35,982 nucleotides of DNA from Helicobacteraceae bacterium (GCA_031273735.1 JAISRI010000094.1:1-35982), one strand, 5' to 3'. Positions 7,665-14,672 are shown, counted from the first letter of the stretch. Numbers and translations: made by a program. The notes: a model not told the origin generated them from the letters alone.

Positions 7665-8586
7665 TTTCCACTCCTTTATTAAGTTTTAACGCTTTAATAA
7701 TCGTTTTAGCCATTTGCGGCGGGACGCTATTGCCGATCTGCCGCATTTGATGGCTTCTTTTACCGCAAAAAGCGAAAAACCTATTAAAGCCCTGTAACAG
7801 CTTTAATTCCGTAATTGTTAAGTGGGAATAGTGGGTTTTTTGTGCGTTTATAATCCATATATTCGATCCTTTTGTCGCGATCGTCGGCGTTAATCCGCTA
7901 ATCGAATAAATCGACGGGTTTAAATTGCGCAAACAAATAAAATCTGTATTTATTATGTTTAGCGGATCGTGGTTTTTAATCGCGGTTAACGTATAAACGT
8001 CGCTTGTTATTAGCGGCTTCCATTCTCTTTTTTTTGTTAAATAGTCTCTTGTTGATTTTGCTTTTTGCTTTTCAAAATTAAGGACAAAATCGGTATTTCT
8101 AGCGATTATAAATAAGCGTTTTCGCATAGTTGCGCCGCCACAATGGCTATGTTTTATAATATAACTTTCTACGCGTTTAAATCTTTTTGATAATCTATCG
8201 ATTAAAATCTTGCAATGATCATAATTATTTAAATCGGGGACGTTTTCTATAACTAGATTTTCAATATCCGCGTTTTGCGCCCAAATTAAAGGCGTATAAA
8301 TTAAATCCGCTATATCTTTATTTTTTTCGTGGCGTTTTGCGATAGAAAACTCCGTGCAAGGGGGCGAAGCCCAAAGCAATTTAATCGGCTTGCCGTTTGT
8401 ATATTCTTTTATCGCTTTTTCGCCGATTTTGCCTATATCGGCGCATATCGTTTCGCCGCTATGGTTTTTTGCGTGAGTTTCGCAAGCGATTTTCCAAAAA
8501 TCAAAGGCTAGATCGGGCGATTTGCCGATCGCTTGTCTTATGCCCTCGCTAGCTCCCCCCGCGCCGCAAAATAGCTCTATAATCAT
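7654..8586 (-). CDS. DNA (cytosine-5) methyltransferase
   Basis: A 310-residue C5 methyltransferase that would use S-adenosylmethionine to methylate cytosine in DNA. Motif I is ELFCGAGGASEG (4-15). Motif IV is SPPCTEFS with catalytic Cys77. Motif VI is IENV (113-116), motif VIII has RKRLFIIAR, and motif X is RQIGNSVPPQMA near the end. The target-recognition region between VIII and X is short. No cognate restriction enzyme is obvious, so this is most likely an orphan enzyme protecting phage DNA from host restriction. The ATG overlaps the preceding stop (TAAATG). Confidence 0.93.
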   Translation of the reverse strand: MIIELFCGAGGASEGIRQAIGKSPDLAFDFWKIACETHAKNHSGETICADIGKIGEKAIKEYTNGKPIKLLWASPPCTEFSIAKRHEKNKDIADLIYTPLIWAQNADIENLVIENVPDLNNYDHCKILIDRLSKRFKRVESYIIKHSHCGGATMRKRLFIIARNTDFVLNFEKQKAKSTRDYLTKKREWKPLITSDVYTLTAIKNHDPLNIINTDFICLRNLNPSIYSISGLTPTIATKGSNIWIINAQKTHYSHLTITELKLLQGFNRFFAFCGKRSHQMRQIGNSVPPQMAKTIIKALKLNKGVENEH

Positions 8587-8775
8587 TTAGAGACCCCACC
8601 ATAATTTAAGCATATTCGCCGCGAGGATTTGCCAAATATCCTCTAACCATCGCCTAATTAGTTCAAGGATTTTTATAACCGCGTCGATAACAAAAAGCGT
8701 TATGGCAAAAACCGCGCAACTCGAAAGATACGGGACGATTAAAAAAAGCCTTTTTATCAAAATAGAACCCTTCAT
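8587..8775 (-). CDS. small membrane protein
   Basis: 62 residues with a long hydrophobic segment (LFLIVPYLSSCAVFAITLFVIDAV, residues 10-33) and an amphipathic, Trp-rich C-terminus. One transmembrane helix is likely, with a basic N-terminus inside the cell. It overlaps the ASCH-like gene upstream by 4 bases and abuts the methyltransferase gene. Function unknown; small early membrane proteins of this kind are often host-takeover or exclusion factors. Confidence 0.6.
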   Translation of the reverse strand: MKGSILIKRLFLIVPYLSSCAVFAITLFVIDAVIKILELIRRWLEDIWQILAANMLKLWWGL

Positions 8776-9353
8776 TTTGGACGCTCCACGCGCTCAAAAT
8801 CATAAACGAAAACAAAGGGATTATCGCGCCACTTATAACCCGTTTTGCTTATTTCGTCCCACGTTTCTATAAACATCGCTTGCGAATTAAAACCCTCTTT
8901 AAGACAATCGAAAAGAAACGGCGGGATTTTCATTTTTTGCAATCGTTCAAGCCGAACGTTTTTTATTTTCAAAAAAATCCGCGCGAAACTTTCGGGCATA
9001 AATAACGGACTTTTCCATTTATAAAAATCCCTTTCGCACGGATCGATCTCGTGTTGATATATCAATAACCGCGCCGTTTCTGTTATCGCATACGGCTCTT
9101 TAATGTAGATCGTTTCGCCCTCTTTATATTTAGGCGAAAAATAACGATCGTCGCTTTCTTTTACCATTATTTTATTTTCCACGATTAAATAATTTATTTT
9201 CCCGTCGTTTTTCCCGCGCACGCCTATATTTAATCCATACGTCCAATTTTCGCGCCCGTCGGGCGGTTGTATATGGCTAACGCGGCGCGTTTGTGTTTTC
9301 TTTCCGCTAATGACGGCGCGAAGCATTTTTTCGTTAAATAAAATACTTTTCAC
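8772..9353 (-). CDS. ASCH/PUA-like phage protein
   Basis: 193 residues. The start VKSILFNEKMLRAVISGKKTQTRRV, then YKEGETIYIKEPYA, FMPESFARIFLKIKNVRLERLQKM and a C-terminal NPFVFVYDFERV, reproduce the standard layout of the phage ASCH-fold family (FxxxMvrAIxxGrKTqTRRv...GDxlwVrE...MPxxasRixLxixxvRvERLqxi...NPwVxvxeFerv). The family is thought to bind RNA or modified nucleotides. I chose GTG 9353, overlapping the previous stop as GTGA, because homology begins exactly there. The unusual part is its Lys-rich composition only. Confidence 0.8.
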   Translation of the reverse strand: MKSILFNEKMLRAVISGKKTQTRRVSHIQPPDGRENWTYGLNIGVRGKNDGKINYLIVENKIMVKESDDRYFSPKYKEGETIYIKEPYAITETARLLIYQHEIDPCERDFYKWKSPLFMPESFARIFLKIKNVRLERLQKMKIPPFLFDCLKEGFNSQAMFIETWDEISKTGYKWRDNPFVFVYDFERVERPK

Positions 9354-9682
9354 TGCTCGCCTTTTTCGCTGTTTTCGTGCGTTTTTAATTCCCAAACGCG
9401 ATAATTTTTATTTATGATTTCTATTAGCGGTTTTTGCTCTTTTAACAAATCTTTTGCAAGAGCGGATATAGCGGGACTATCCATCTCTTTCAATTTGTCG
9501 TATAACACGTTTAGCGCGGGTCTTTCTACGCCGCCGCTAATCACTTTTAACGACGGCGCAAGCCTCGTCGGCACACAAGCGACCACAAATGGATAGTTAA
9601 TATCCGTGAGCTTGCCGACGCGATTGGCGGCTATCCTAATCGCCTCTAAAAACTCGTCGTGGTTATTAGCTATTATCAACAT
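9350..9682 (-). CDS. hypothetical early phage protein
   Basis: 110 residues, MLIIANNHDEFLEAIRIAANRVG..., starting at ATG 9682 with AAAAGGAGC in front. Alternating helices and strands, no Cys cluster, no membrane segment, no motif I can name. It overlaps the ASCH-like gene by 4 bases (GTGA), so it belongs to the same translation-coupled early operon. Confidence 0.65.
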   Translation of the reverse strand: MLIIANNHDEFLEAIRIAANRVGKLTDINYPFVVACVPTRLAPSLKVISGGVERPALNVLYDKLKEMDSPAISALAKDLLKEQKPLIEIINKNYRVWELKTHENSEKGEQ

Positions 9683-10040
9683 TTTTTGCTCCTTTTGTAT
9701 TAGCGTTTTTTTGGTCATCATAGCTCGACAAAATAAACCGCGCTAATTTAACCGCCGCGTTATCGTCAAGTCTTATCCATCCGTTAAGTTGTCTTAATAA
9801 CAACACGGACGATCCGTCGCTCAAAAATCGCCATTCTACGTGATAATCTTCATTATTTTTTATGCTTGTAACTTCCGCTAATTCGCCAATAATTTTGTCG
9901 ATTTTAGCTTCCATTTTCGCCAACTTTTCCAAAGCGATAATTTCTCTATGTATTAAGCGCTCTTGCTCGTCCGCAATTCGTTGTGCTTCAACTTCCGCCT
10001 CTTTTATCTTTTCTAACGCGGTTTCTATCTTGCTTTTCAT
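9666..10040 (-). CDS. coiled-coil early protein with EWR...DG...GW-RL domain
   Basis: 124 residues. Residues 1-55 are a continuous charged heptad-like helix (KIETALEKIKEAEVEAQRIADEQ and on). The C-terminal half carries YHVEWRFLSDGSSVLL and GWIRLDDNAAVKLARFIL. The neighbour at 10037-10327 has the same architecture and the same signature residues, so the pair arose by duplication. The ATG overlaps the neighbour's stop as ATGA and has an AAAGGAG site. Function unknown; hetero-oligomerisation of the two paralogs through the coiled coil is a reasonable guess. Confidence 0.65.
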   Translation of the reverse strand: MKSKIETALEKIKEAEVEAQRIADEQERLIHREIIALEKLAKMEAKIDKIIGELAEVTSIKNNEDYHVEWRFLSDGSSVLLLRQLNGWIRLDDNAAVKLARFILSSYDDQKNANTKGAKNVDNS

Positions 10041-10327
10041 TTTTCTATTACTCCTTTTTCGTTATTTTCGGGCGTTTTAATTTCTACGCCCAACGAAATA
10101 AACTGCGCCAGCGCCGCCGCCTCGTCGTCGTTCAACCGTAACCAACCCTCGCCTTCTTGGCTTATCCAAAGTCCCATCGTCCCGTCCTTCAAAAGCCGCC
10201 ATTCTGCGAAAATAGATTGATTGATTTTTCTGATCGTAACGTTCGCCGACTCCCGTTCGAGTTTTTCGACTTCAGCTTGCGCTTTTACAAGTCTTTCTAG
10301 CGCCGTTTTTGCGTTTAATTTCGTCAT
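10037..10327 (-). CDS. coiled-coil early protein, paralog of 9666-10040
   Basis: 96 residues with a shorter N-terminal coiled coil (1-35), then FAEWRLLKDGTMGLWI and GWLRLNDDEAAALAQFISLG, aligning with the downstream paralog over the whole C-domain. GGGGTAATAAG precedes the ATG. Two tandem copies with different coiled-coil lengths are preserved, which suggests different partners rather than a recent accident. Confidence 0.65.
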   Translation of the reverse strand: MTKLNAKTALERLVKAQAEVEKLERESANVTIRKINQSIFAEWRLLKDGTMGLWISQEGEGWLRLNDDEAAALAQFISLGVEIKTPENNEKGVIEK

Positions 10328-10347
10328 CTTATTACCCCTTTTTTTGT

Positions 10348-10641
10348 TTATTCGATCGGTTTTTTATATCGATCGATTATGCCGACCTGTATCGGTTCGC
10401 CATATTTATTTTTTAGCCGTTTAACGTTCATCACCGCGTAATCTACGCCGTATTTTTCGCAATGATCTATTAAGGCTTGCCTGATCAATTTTGGCGATTT
10501 TGCGCCCATATAAGGGACGCGATTAAATGCTTCGCCATACGCTACTAAGCTAATAATTTCTAATAGCGCGGTCGGCTCTTTCATCGCTTCGATCGCCCGA
10601 TCCTCTGGCATTTTTTTTAACTCGCCGTCTAAATAGCCCAT
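10348..10641 (-). CDS. hypothetical early phage protein
   Basis: 97 residues, helical N-terminus (LKKMPEDRAIEAMKEPTALLEIISLVAYGEAF), then YMGAKSPKLIRQALIDHCEKYGVDYAVM and a basic end. No recognised domain. The start codon lies inside the end of the HTH gene upstream (13-base overlap). It is probably co-translated with that DNA-binding protein and may act with it. Confidence 0.6.
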   Translation of the reverse strand: MGYLDGELKKMPEDRAIEAMKEPTALLEIISLVAYGEAFNRVPYMGAKSPKLIRQALIDHCEKYGVDYAVMNVKRLKNKYGEPIQVGIIDRYKKPIE

Positions 10642-10898
10642 CGTCGCGGTCGCCCTCTTTTTTTAAGCGTTGGCGCGGCGGTTTTTCGCGCCAGCCACGC
10701 AATAACGTCGTCTTTTAAGTAAGCGATATTTTGACTACCTACGCGCACCCATCGCGGATATTCCGCGCCCGATCTATGCCGCCACTTACACAACGTTTTA
10801 ACGCTTACGCTTAAGTAATCCGCTAGTTCTTGCGGCGTAAAATACGGCTTATCTATCGCCGCGATAACGTCGGCTTTAATAACGTCCGTTTCGTTCAT
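10629..10898 (-). CDS. excisionase/MerR-type HTH DNA-binding protein
   Basis: 89 residues. The stretch FTPQELADYLSVSVKTLCKWRHRSGAEYPRWVRVGSQNIAYLKDDVIAWLARK is the helix-turn-helix_17 (excisionase family) fold: a recognition helix, then a wing with R-G-x-x-I-x-Y and the terminal IxxWL. The C-terminus is basic (KKRGRPRRW, AT-hook-like). It may be the excisionase acting with the integrase or an early regulator. It sits far from int, so the name xis is not assured. Confidence 0.75.
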   Translation of the reverse strand: MNETDVIKADVIAAIDKPYFTPQELADYLSVSVKTLCKWRHRSGAEYPRWVRVGSQNIAYLKDDVIAWLARKTAAPTLKKRGRPRRWAI

Positions 10899-11143
10899 TT
10901 TGTCGCTGTTTCTGCCGCCGCATATATTACCTCGCTAAGTAGCGGAAGCGGCGCGAGTTTTGTCGCAAAACTATAAGCTAAACGGGTATGCTTTCGCACT
11001 TCCAAAACGTCGATTTTACCGCCGCTTAAATCTCTTTGCGGTATATTGATTTTTTCCAACTTTTTAACCGCTCTCGCTAAATGCGTTCCTACGATCGTTA
11101 AATCGCTATTAAATCGCGTTTCGCCGTATTTAAGCCGTTTCAT
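10895..11143 (-). CDS. hypothetical early phage protein
   Basis: 82 residues, basic at the N-terminus and helical throughout (THLARAVKKLEKINIPQ, YSFATKLAPLPLLSEVIYAAAETATK). It overlaps both neighbours by 4 bases. No family recognised. The tight packing argues that it is real and translated by coupling. Confidence 0.6.
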   Translation of the reverse strand: MKRLKYGETRFNSDLTIVGTHLARAVKKLEKINIPQRDLSGGKIDVLEVRKHTRLAYSFATKLAPLPLLSEVIYAAAETATK

Positions 11144-11403
11144 TTTTCGCCTTTCTTAACGTTTTTTTCGTCGCGATCGCCAAGACTTGTTAACGCGTCT
11201 ACTATCGCTTCCGATATGCGCCGTTTCGGCGTTTTAATATGCGGTTTTTCGAGTAGATTTTTCGTATATTTTTGTTCGATCGTGTCGCCGTCGATCATCG
11301 CTAAACGTTTTTTTAACGCCTTTTCAAACTCGTCGGTTACGTCGATATTAACTTTTTTTCCGTCAAAATCTAACGTAACGTCGATCCGATTTTTATCGCT
11401 CAT
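11140..11403 (-). CDS. hypothetical early phage protein
   Basis: 87 residues. It begins with beta strands (IDVTLDFDGKKVNIDVTDEF) and continues as basic helices (KTPKRRISEAIVDALTSLG). The ATG overlaps the upstream gene's end by 11 bases. Highly charged and probably soluble. No known motif. Confidence 0.6.
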   Translation of the reverse strand: MSDKNRIDVTLDFDGKKVNIDVTDEFEKALKKRLAMIDGDTIEQKYTKNLLEKPHIKTPKRRISEAIVDALTSLGDRDEKNVKKGEK

Positions 11404-11629
11404 CGTCGCTCCTTTCCTTAGCCAAATAGGCTAATTTTTCAAGCGCGGCGCGGGCGGGAATTAAAGAGGTTTCAACCCTTGTTAACAAAAAATAAATCCC
11501 TTCCTTGTTATAAACCCCTGATAGAGTTTCAGCCGCTCCCGCGTTTTTAAGATCGCATATAATTTTAAGCGCGTAATTTACGCTTGCGATCTCTTTTTCT
11601 AACGCGATTTTTATTTCGTCTTTTTTCAT
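11393..11629 (-). CDS. hypothetical early phage protein
   Basis: 78 residues, nearly all helix (KIALEKEIASVNYALKIICDLKNAGAAETLSG ... RAALEKLAYLAKERSDDER). It could form a small helical bundle. The operon continues on both sides with short gaps. A pyrimidine-rich GGGGGTAAAAA-type site precedes the ATG. No function assigned. Confidence 0.6.
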   Translation of the reverse strand: MKKDEIKIALEKEIASVNYALKIICDLKNAGAAETLSGVYNKEGIYFLLTRVETSLIPARAALEKLAYLAKERSDDER

Positions 11630-11646
11630 TTTTTACCCCCTTTTTT

Positions 11647-11757
11647 TTAATCGCCGTCGCGGCGTTTAACGATTATTTTAATCGCCGCGACAAACGCGCA
11701 AAGCGTAACTATTATTCCCGTTGATATTCCGTAACCAAACCACAATGCCTCGCTCAT
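11647..11757 (-). CDS. 36-residue single-pass membrane peptide
   Basis: MSEALWFGYGISTGIIVTLCAFVAAIKIIVKRRDGD. One transmembrane helix spans residues 7-29 and is followed by a positive cluster KRRD, so the C-terminus should be cytoplasmic. GGGGGGAG lies ahead of the ATG, which is immediately after the stop of the next upstream mini-gene. It forms a pair with 11761-11868. Small paired membrane peptides in phage early operons can be toxins, holin-like or exclusion proteins; no closer assignment is possible. Confidence 0.6.
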   Translation of the reverse strand: MSEALWFGYGISTGIIVTLCAFVAAIKIIVKRRDGD

Positions 11758-11760
11758 TTT

Positions 11761-11868
11761 TTACTCCCCCCAAAACAAGGTTATAACCATCAAAGACAGC
11801 CCGATCGCCGCGCAAGTAATTAGGGCTAGCTCCATCGCGTCAAGCCCTTTTATTAAGGTTTTTATCAT
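11761..11868 (-). CDS. 35-residue single-pass membrane peptide
   Basis: MIKTLIKGLDAMELALITCAAIGLSLMVITLFWGE. A hydrophobic helix covers residues 11-33. The ATG overlaps the stop of the upstream frame as ATGA, and the stop is three bases from the next ATG. It is very similar in size and layout to 11647-11757, which argues for a two-component membrane unit. Confidence 0.6.
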   Translation of the reverse strand: MIKTLIKGLDAMELALITCAAIGLSLMVITLFWGE

Positions 11869-12335
11869 CGCCAAACTAACTTATTAAGAGTTTCGCGCAA
11901 AATCCGCGTTAAACTTTTATGTTTTGGTCGGCAACGTTCCAACCAAAAACTATTAACTAATATATCGCCGCTAGATCGCGCAACGTATCCATCGCCGTCT
12001 GCATTTGCTTCTTTGCGGCTTCTAAAACTTCCGCGCTCTCTTGGATATAATCCTTGTTGATCTCCTCTAATTCGTCGAGCGCACCCTCGATCCCGTCGGC
12101 AGCCCATCTTAGGCGATCGTTCGTCGTAGCCATTTTTTACTCCTTCTACAAGTTCAAGCCCGCGTAAATACTTCGCGGGCGTTCCTTTTTCTATTTCTAC
12201 GGCTATTTCTACGGCGCTTAAATCGTCGCCGCGATAGCGATATTTGCAAGCGCCGCTAATGATCGCGGCGTTTAATTCGATCACCGTTTTTCCCAAATAC
12301 GCCGACGCTACTTTATACGGTAGCCACGCCTTCAT
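11865..12335 (-). CDS. hypothetical early protein; C-terminal half probably not native
   Basis: The open frame gives 156 residues. The first 70 look like a real protein: MKAWLPYKVASAYLGKTVIEL begins a MerR/HTH-like segment and ends LRGLELVEGVKN. Beyond that the sequence becomes Arg/Gly/Ser-rich and atypical (CRRDRGCARRIRGD), exactly where another well-formed gene (11957-12133) runs in a different frame. A one-base change near 12135-12150 would restore a stop in the usual GAGTAA position before that gene. I think the native product was about 65 residues and the rest is read-through. Confidence 0.5.
   Translation of the reverse strand: MKAWLPYKVASAYLGKTVIELNAAIISGACKYRYRGDDLSAVEIAVEIEKGTPAKYLRGLELVEGVKNGYDERSPKMGCRRDRGCARRIRGDQQGLYPRERGSFRSRKEANADGDGYVARSSGDILVNSFWLERCRPKHKSLTRILRETLNKLVWR
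11957..12133 (-). CDS. 58-residue helical early protein nested out of frame
   Basis: MATTNDRLRWAADGIEGALD followed by ELEEINKDYIQESAEVLEAA and a helical end. It is acidic, entirely helical and normal in composition, and has a textbook GAAGGAGTAAAAA site before ATG 12133. It lies wholly inside the longer frame 11865-12335 but in another frame, and I believe this one is the true gene here. A coiled-coil dimer is likely. No family known. Confidence 0.65.
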   Translation of the reverse strand: MATTNDRLRWAADGIEGALDELEEINKDYIQESAEVLEAAKKQMQTAMDTLRDLAAIY

Positions 12336-12628
12336 TTTGCGCTCCCAAAAAACGCCGCGCCATAGACGTTTTTTTGATAAGTTATTAACGTATCGCGCAC
12401 GTTTTCATAGGGCGTTTTATTAACGACTTTCGCCGCCGTTTTTGGCGCGGATTTTTTAACGGATTTATAAGTTAAAAATCCGTCCTCTATTAACGCTCTA
12501 GCCGTTCGCCAATCTTTAATCCTGTTAGGATTGTATAGGGCTTTTGGCGATATTTTGCGGCATAGCGCAAATTGCGCAATGCGGTGTCCGCTCCTCTTAA
12601 TTCGTTCGCGGTCGATTATCCATTCCAT
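12332..12628 (-). CDS. hypothetical early protein, basic
   Basis: 98 residues, strongly basic, with a central run of Lys/Ala (KSVKKSAPKTAAKVVNKT, residues 54-71). The N-terminal half (RIKRSGHRIAQFALCRKISPKALYNPNRIKDWRTARALI) may be a small DNA-binding fold. It overlaps the next gene by 4 bases and has a site before the ATG. Function unknown; nucleic-acid binding is likely from charge. Confidence 0.6.
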   Translation of the reverse strand: MEWIIDRERIKRSGHRIAQFALCRKISPKALYNPNRIKDWRTARALIEDGFLTYKSVKKSAPKTAAKVVNKTPYENVRDTLITYQKNVYGAAFFGSAK

Positions 12629-12658
12629 TTTTTACTCCCCCCACTTTTTTTTAATGTT

Positions 12659-13357
12659 TTAATCCCGCATTTCGCGGGTATTAAATAAGCTATCGGGCAT
12701 TTTGATCTCGTCGATAGCTCTTAATACGTCATCGAGGCGATAATGCGGTAAATCCGCATAGCTCGCAACGTCAAATCGCGTTTTAATTTGCCTATAAAAA
12801 AAGGCGAATAACTCGCTTCTATTTAATAGCGGGTTTCGCGTTTTCGCCGCCGCAACTTTCATCTTTATCAAACGCTGGACGCGCTTTTGTTCGGCGGCGG
12901 TTAGCGACGCGGTATTTTTCAATTCCGCGAAATTATTTTCTACGTTTTCGATCTTTTTTTCGATCGCCAAAAAGTTATTAGCGATCGAGGCGATCGCGCT
13001 CATAGTAAACGCTTCGGCGCTCATTTTTTCGCCGTAATTCTTAACGCCCAAAATGTAATCGCTCGCCCAATCTCTAAACGCGATCGTTCGCGGCGTTTCG
13101 CGTAGCTTAAAACCCAGCGTGATCACGCCTTTTTTTGTCCACATTGTTACTTCTGACCCGCCTCCGCCAGCGGTGTGACAATTTGTCACACCGTAAAAAT
13201 GCACGCCTTCTCTAAACTCGCCCCGCGCCTTTTGTTGGCGGATCGCGCTTTCCTCTACGCCGAACGCTTCGGATACCTGCTTATTGTTTATCGCCCACGT
13301 ATCCCGATATTGATTTACTTCAATATCGATCCCGTTTATCTTGACAACCTCTTTCAT
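12659..13357 (-). CDS. phage antirepressor with ORF6C domain
   Basis: 232 residues. The N-terminal domain (1-115) is a BRO/ORF6N-like antirepressor module: INNKQVSEAFGVEESAIRQQK, HFYGVTNCHT, WTKKGVITLGFKL. A coiled coil spans about 125-155. The C-terminal ORF6C-like domain runs from LTAAEQKRVQRLIKMKV to LDDVLRAIDEIK. Such proteins counter a CI repressor to switch to the lytic cycle. It lies directly downstream of a CI-type HTH gene with a 4-base overlap. A perfect 23-base DNA palindrome lies inside the coding sequence for VTNCH (separate entry). Confidence 0.8.
   Translation of the reverse strand: MKEVVKINGIDIEVNQYRDTWAINNKQVSEAFGVEESAIRQQKARGEFREGVHFYGVTNCHTAGGGGSEVTMWTKKGVITLGFKLRETPRTIAFRDWASDYILGVKNYGEKMSAEAFTMSAIASIANNFLAIEKKIENVENNFAELKNTASLTAAEQKRVQRLIKMKVAAAKTRNPLLNRSELFAFFYRQIKTRFDVASYADLPHYRLDDVLRAIDEIKMPDSLFNTREMRD
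13171..13193. promoter_or_regulatory. 23-base perfect palindrome inside antirepressor gene
   Basis: CGGTGTGACA, then ATT, then TGTCACACCG: ten-base perfect arms with a three-base centre. Perfect symmetry of this length inside a coding region suggests a protein binding site, perhaps for the antirepressor itself or the neighbouring HTH regulators, or an mRNA hairpin. It encodes the family's conserved VTNCH residues, so part of the symmetry may come from the protein. Confidence 0.6.
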
Positions 13358-13617
13358 TCTAACCCCCTTTTTTCGACGCTAGGAGCTTCGCTCCGCGCCG
13401 TGATTGTTTCTGGCGTAAAAACCAAATCCACCGATACGCCGCGCCGCTTACAAGTCGATAAAATCCGCTTAAAAGGTAGAGTGCGGCGGATTTTGAAACA
13501 CGCATAAGCGTGGCGCGTGATGTTAAGCGCCTTAGCCAACTCGCCGTCAGTCCTAACGCCGAAAAGATTTTTCAGCTTCAGCGCGACTACCTCAAAATCT
13601 AGCAACTCTTTATCCAT
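13354..13617 (-). CDS. CI-type HTH regulator (first gene of leftward early operon)
   Basis: 87 residues with the bacteriophage CI repressor HTH layout: LKNLFGVRTDGELAKALNITRHAYACFKIRRTLPFKRILSTCKRRGVSVDLVF. The C-terminal LexA-like or oligomerisation domain is absent. ATG 13617 has AAAGGAG in front; an upstream in-frame TTG is less likely. It faces the second CI-type gene (13733) across a 115-base control region, so by position it resembles Cro. It heads the operon that contains the antirepressor. Confidence 0.75.
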   Translation of the reverse strand: MDKELLDFEVVALKLKNLFGVRTDGELAKALNITRHAYACFKIRRTLPFKRILSTCKRRGVSVDLVFTPETITARSEAPSVEKRGLE

Positions 13618-13732
13618 CAAGCTCCTTTAGGTTTTATCGCTAAAATCCGATATAGTTTCTAGCGACGATTAAATCATCGTCAAGTGCGATTATATTGCAC
13701 TTTTCCTTAAAATAACCTTAAAAGAGGGGCAA
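13618..13732. promoter_or_regulatory. divergent lysis-lysogeny control region with two operators
   Basis: Two adjoining inverted repeats lie between the divergent HTH genes: GACGAT-6-ATCGTC at 13664-13681 and AAGTGC-9-GCACTT at 13682-13702. The second overlaps a TATAAT box on the minus strand (13689-13694) and a TATATT on the plus strand. This is the expected arrangement for a CI/Cro-type switch, with two different regulators reading two different operators. The exact -35 elements are not clear. Confidence 0.7.
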
Positions 13733-14221
13733 ATGTTCAAAAAAATTACACAAAAACTAAAAAATCGCTTAAGTTTTGTTACCGACAAGGAGCTTTACGA
13801 GGCGTTGGGAATGACAAAAAGTCGATTTAATGGTCGAAAAGGTCTCAACTCGATCCCCTACGAGGAGATCATTATCCTATGTATTAAGCGCGATATTTCG
13901 CTAGATTGGCTTTTTGATAACAAGATAACGGACGGCGCGGGCGCTTCAACTTCGATCAATAATCTTAATAGCGGGGTCAGCGTAAGCAATGGCGCAATAA
14001 CGGGCGATATACATTTTAACGGCGGCGAAAAAATAATCACGACGTTAAATCCCGACGATTTTGCCGCGCCACAAACAGCCGCCGAAGTCGTCGAAAACTT
14101 AAAATACTGCCCAAAACCTTTTATAGATGAGCTACACAACAAAGTCCAAGCGTTCAAAACGATCGCAAAACGAGGGATAAGTCCTCGCCCAAAACCAAAA
14201 CCGCGCAAAAAAAGCGATTAA
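13733..14221 (+). CDS. CI-type phage repressor, HTH plus non-peptidase C-domain
   Basis: 162 residues. Residues 1-65 are a CI-repressor HTH (LSFVTDKELYEALGMTKSRFNGRKGLNSIPYEEIIILCIKRDISLDWLF), clearly related to the divergent 13354-13617 protein. The middle (70-100) is Gly/Ser/Asn-rich (GASTSINNLNSGVSVSNGAI). The end is helical with a basic Pro/Lys tail. No S24 peptidase Ser-Lys dyad is visible, so induction is probably by antirepressor (12659-13357) rather than RecA self-cleavage. AAAGAGGGG precedes the ATG. Confidence 0.75.
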   Translation: MFKKITQKLKNRLSFVTDKELYEALGMTKSRFNGRKGLNSIPYEEIIILCIKRDISLDWLFDNKITDGAGASTSINNLNSGVSVSNGAITGDIHFNGGEKIITTLNPDDFAAPQTAAEVVENLKYCPKPFIDELHNKVQAFKTIAKRGISPRPKPKPRKKSD

Positions 14222-14264
14222 AGTTTAATTTGATAAGATATTAAAAAGATAGGGGAAGCGAAAA

Positions 14265-14672
14265 ATGAACGACGAAAATAAACCAAAAAAACAAGAGCTT
14301 ACCTTTCGGCAACAATTGATTGTTATGCCGTTTGTCTTTTTAATTCTGGCATTGACTTTCAATTGGTTATTAAAACCAAGCCCGCCCAAACCATACGTCC
14401 CGCCGACCGAACAAGAGACGGCTAAGGAAGTTTTTCGCAACGTCGAATACTATTTTAAGCAAAACTTAAAAAATCCTGATAGTTATAAAAAAATAGATAT
14501 GCAATACACAAAAATAAAATACGACGCAAACGCAAGCGGAACGTCTGAATGGATTTTTTTATTGACTTACGAGGCGACTAACTCTTTCAACGCCGTGATC
14601 CGTAGCCGCGCCAAAATTAGAGCTTGGAGCGGCGGCGGGCAAGTCCGCTTTAATATATTACAAAACGAGTAA
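14265..14672 (+). CDS. membrane-anchored lysogenic protein, possible superinfection exclusion
   Basis: 135 residues. A charged N-terminus is followed by one transmembrane helix (LIVMPFVFLILALTFNWLL, about 18-36), a Pro-rich linker and an outward domain with the LKNPDSYKKID...Y...NSFNAVIRSRAKI pattern. That pattern recurs in many small exported proteins ending in a short beta-rich domain. It is co-directional with and 43 bases after the repressor, so it is expected to be expressed in the lysogen. A membrane exclusion role is plausible but unproven. Confidence 0.65.
   Translation: MNDENKPKKQELTFRQQLIVMPFVFLILALTFNWLLKPSPPKPYVPPTEQETAKEVFRNVEYYFKQNLKNPDSYKKIDMQYTKIKYDANASGTSEWIFLLTYEATNSFNAVIRSRAKIRAWSGGGQVRFNILQNE

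Noticed and set aside
7654..8586. Complete restriction-modification system with the C5 methyltransferase
   Set aside because: The nearby PD-(D/E)XK protein resembles MmcB-type repair proteins rather than a restriction enzyme, and it is separated by a Cys-rich mini-gene; I keep orphan methyltransferase as the call.
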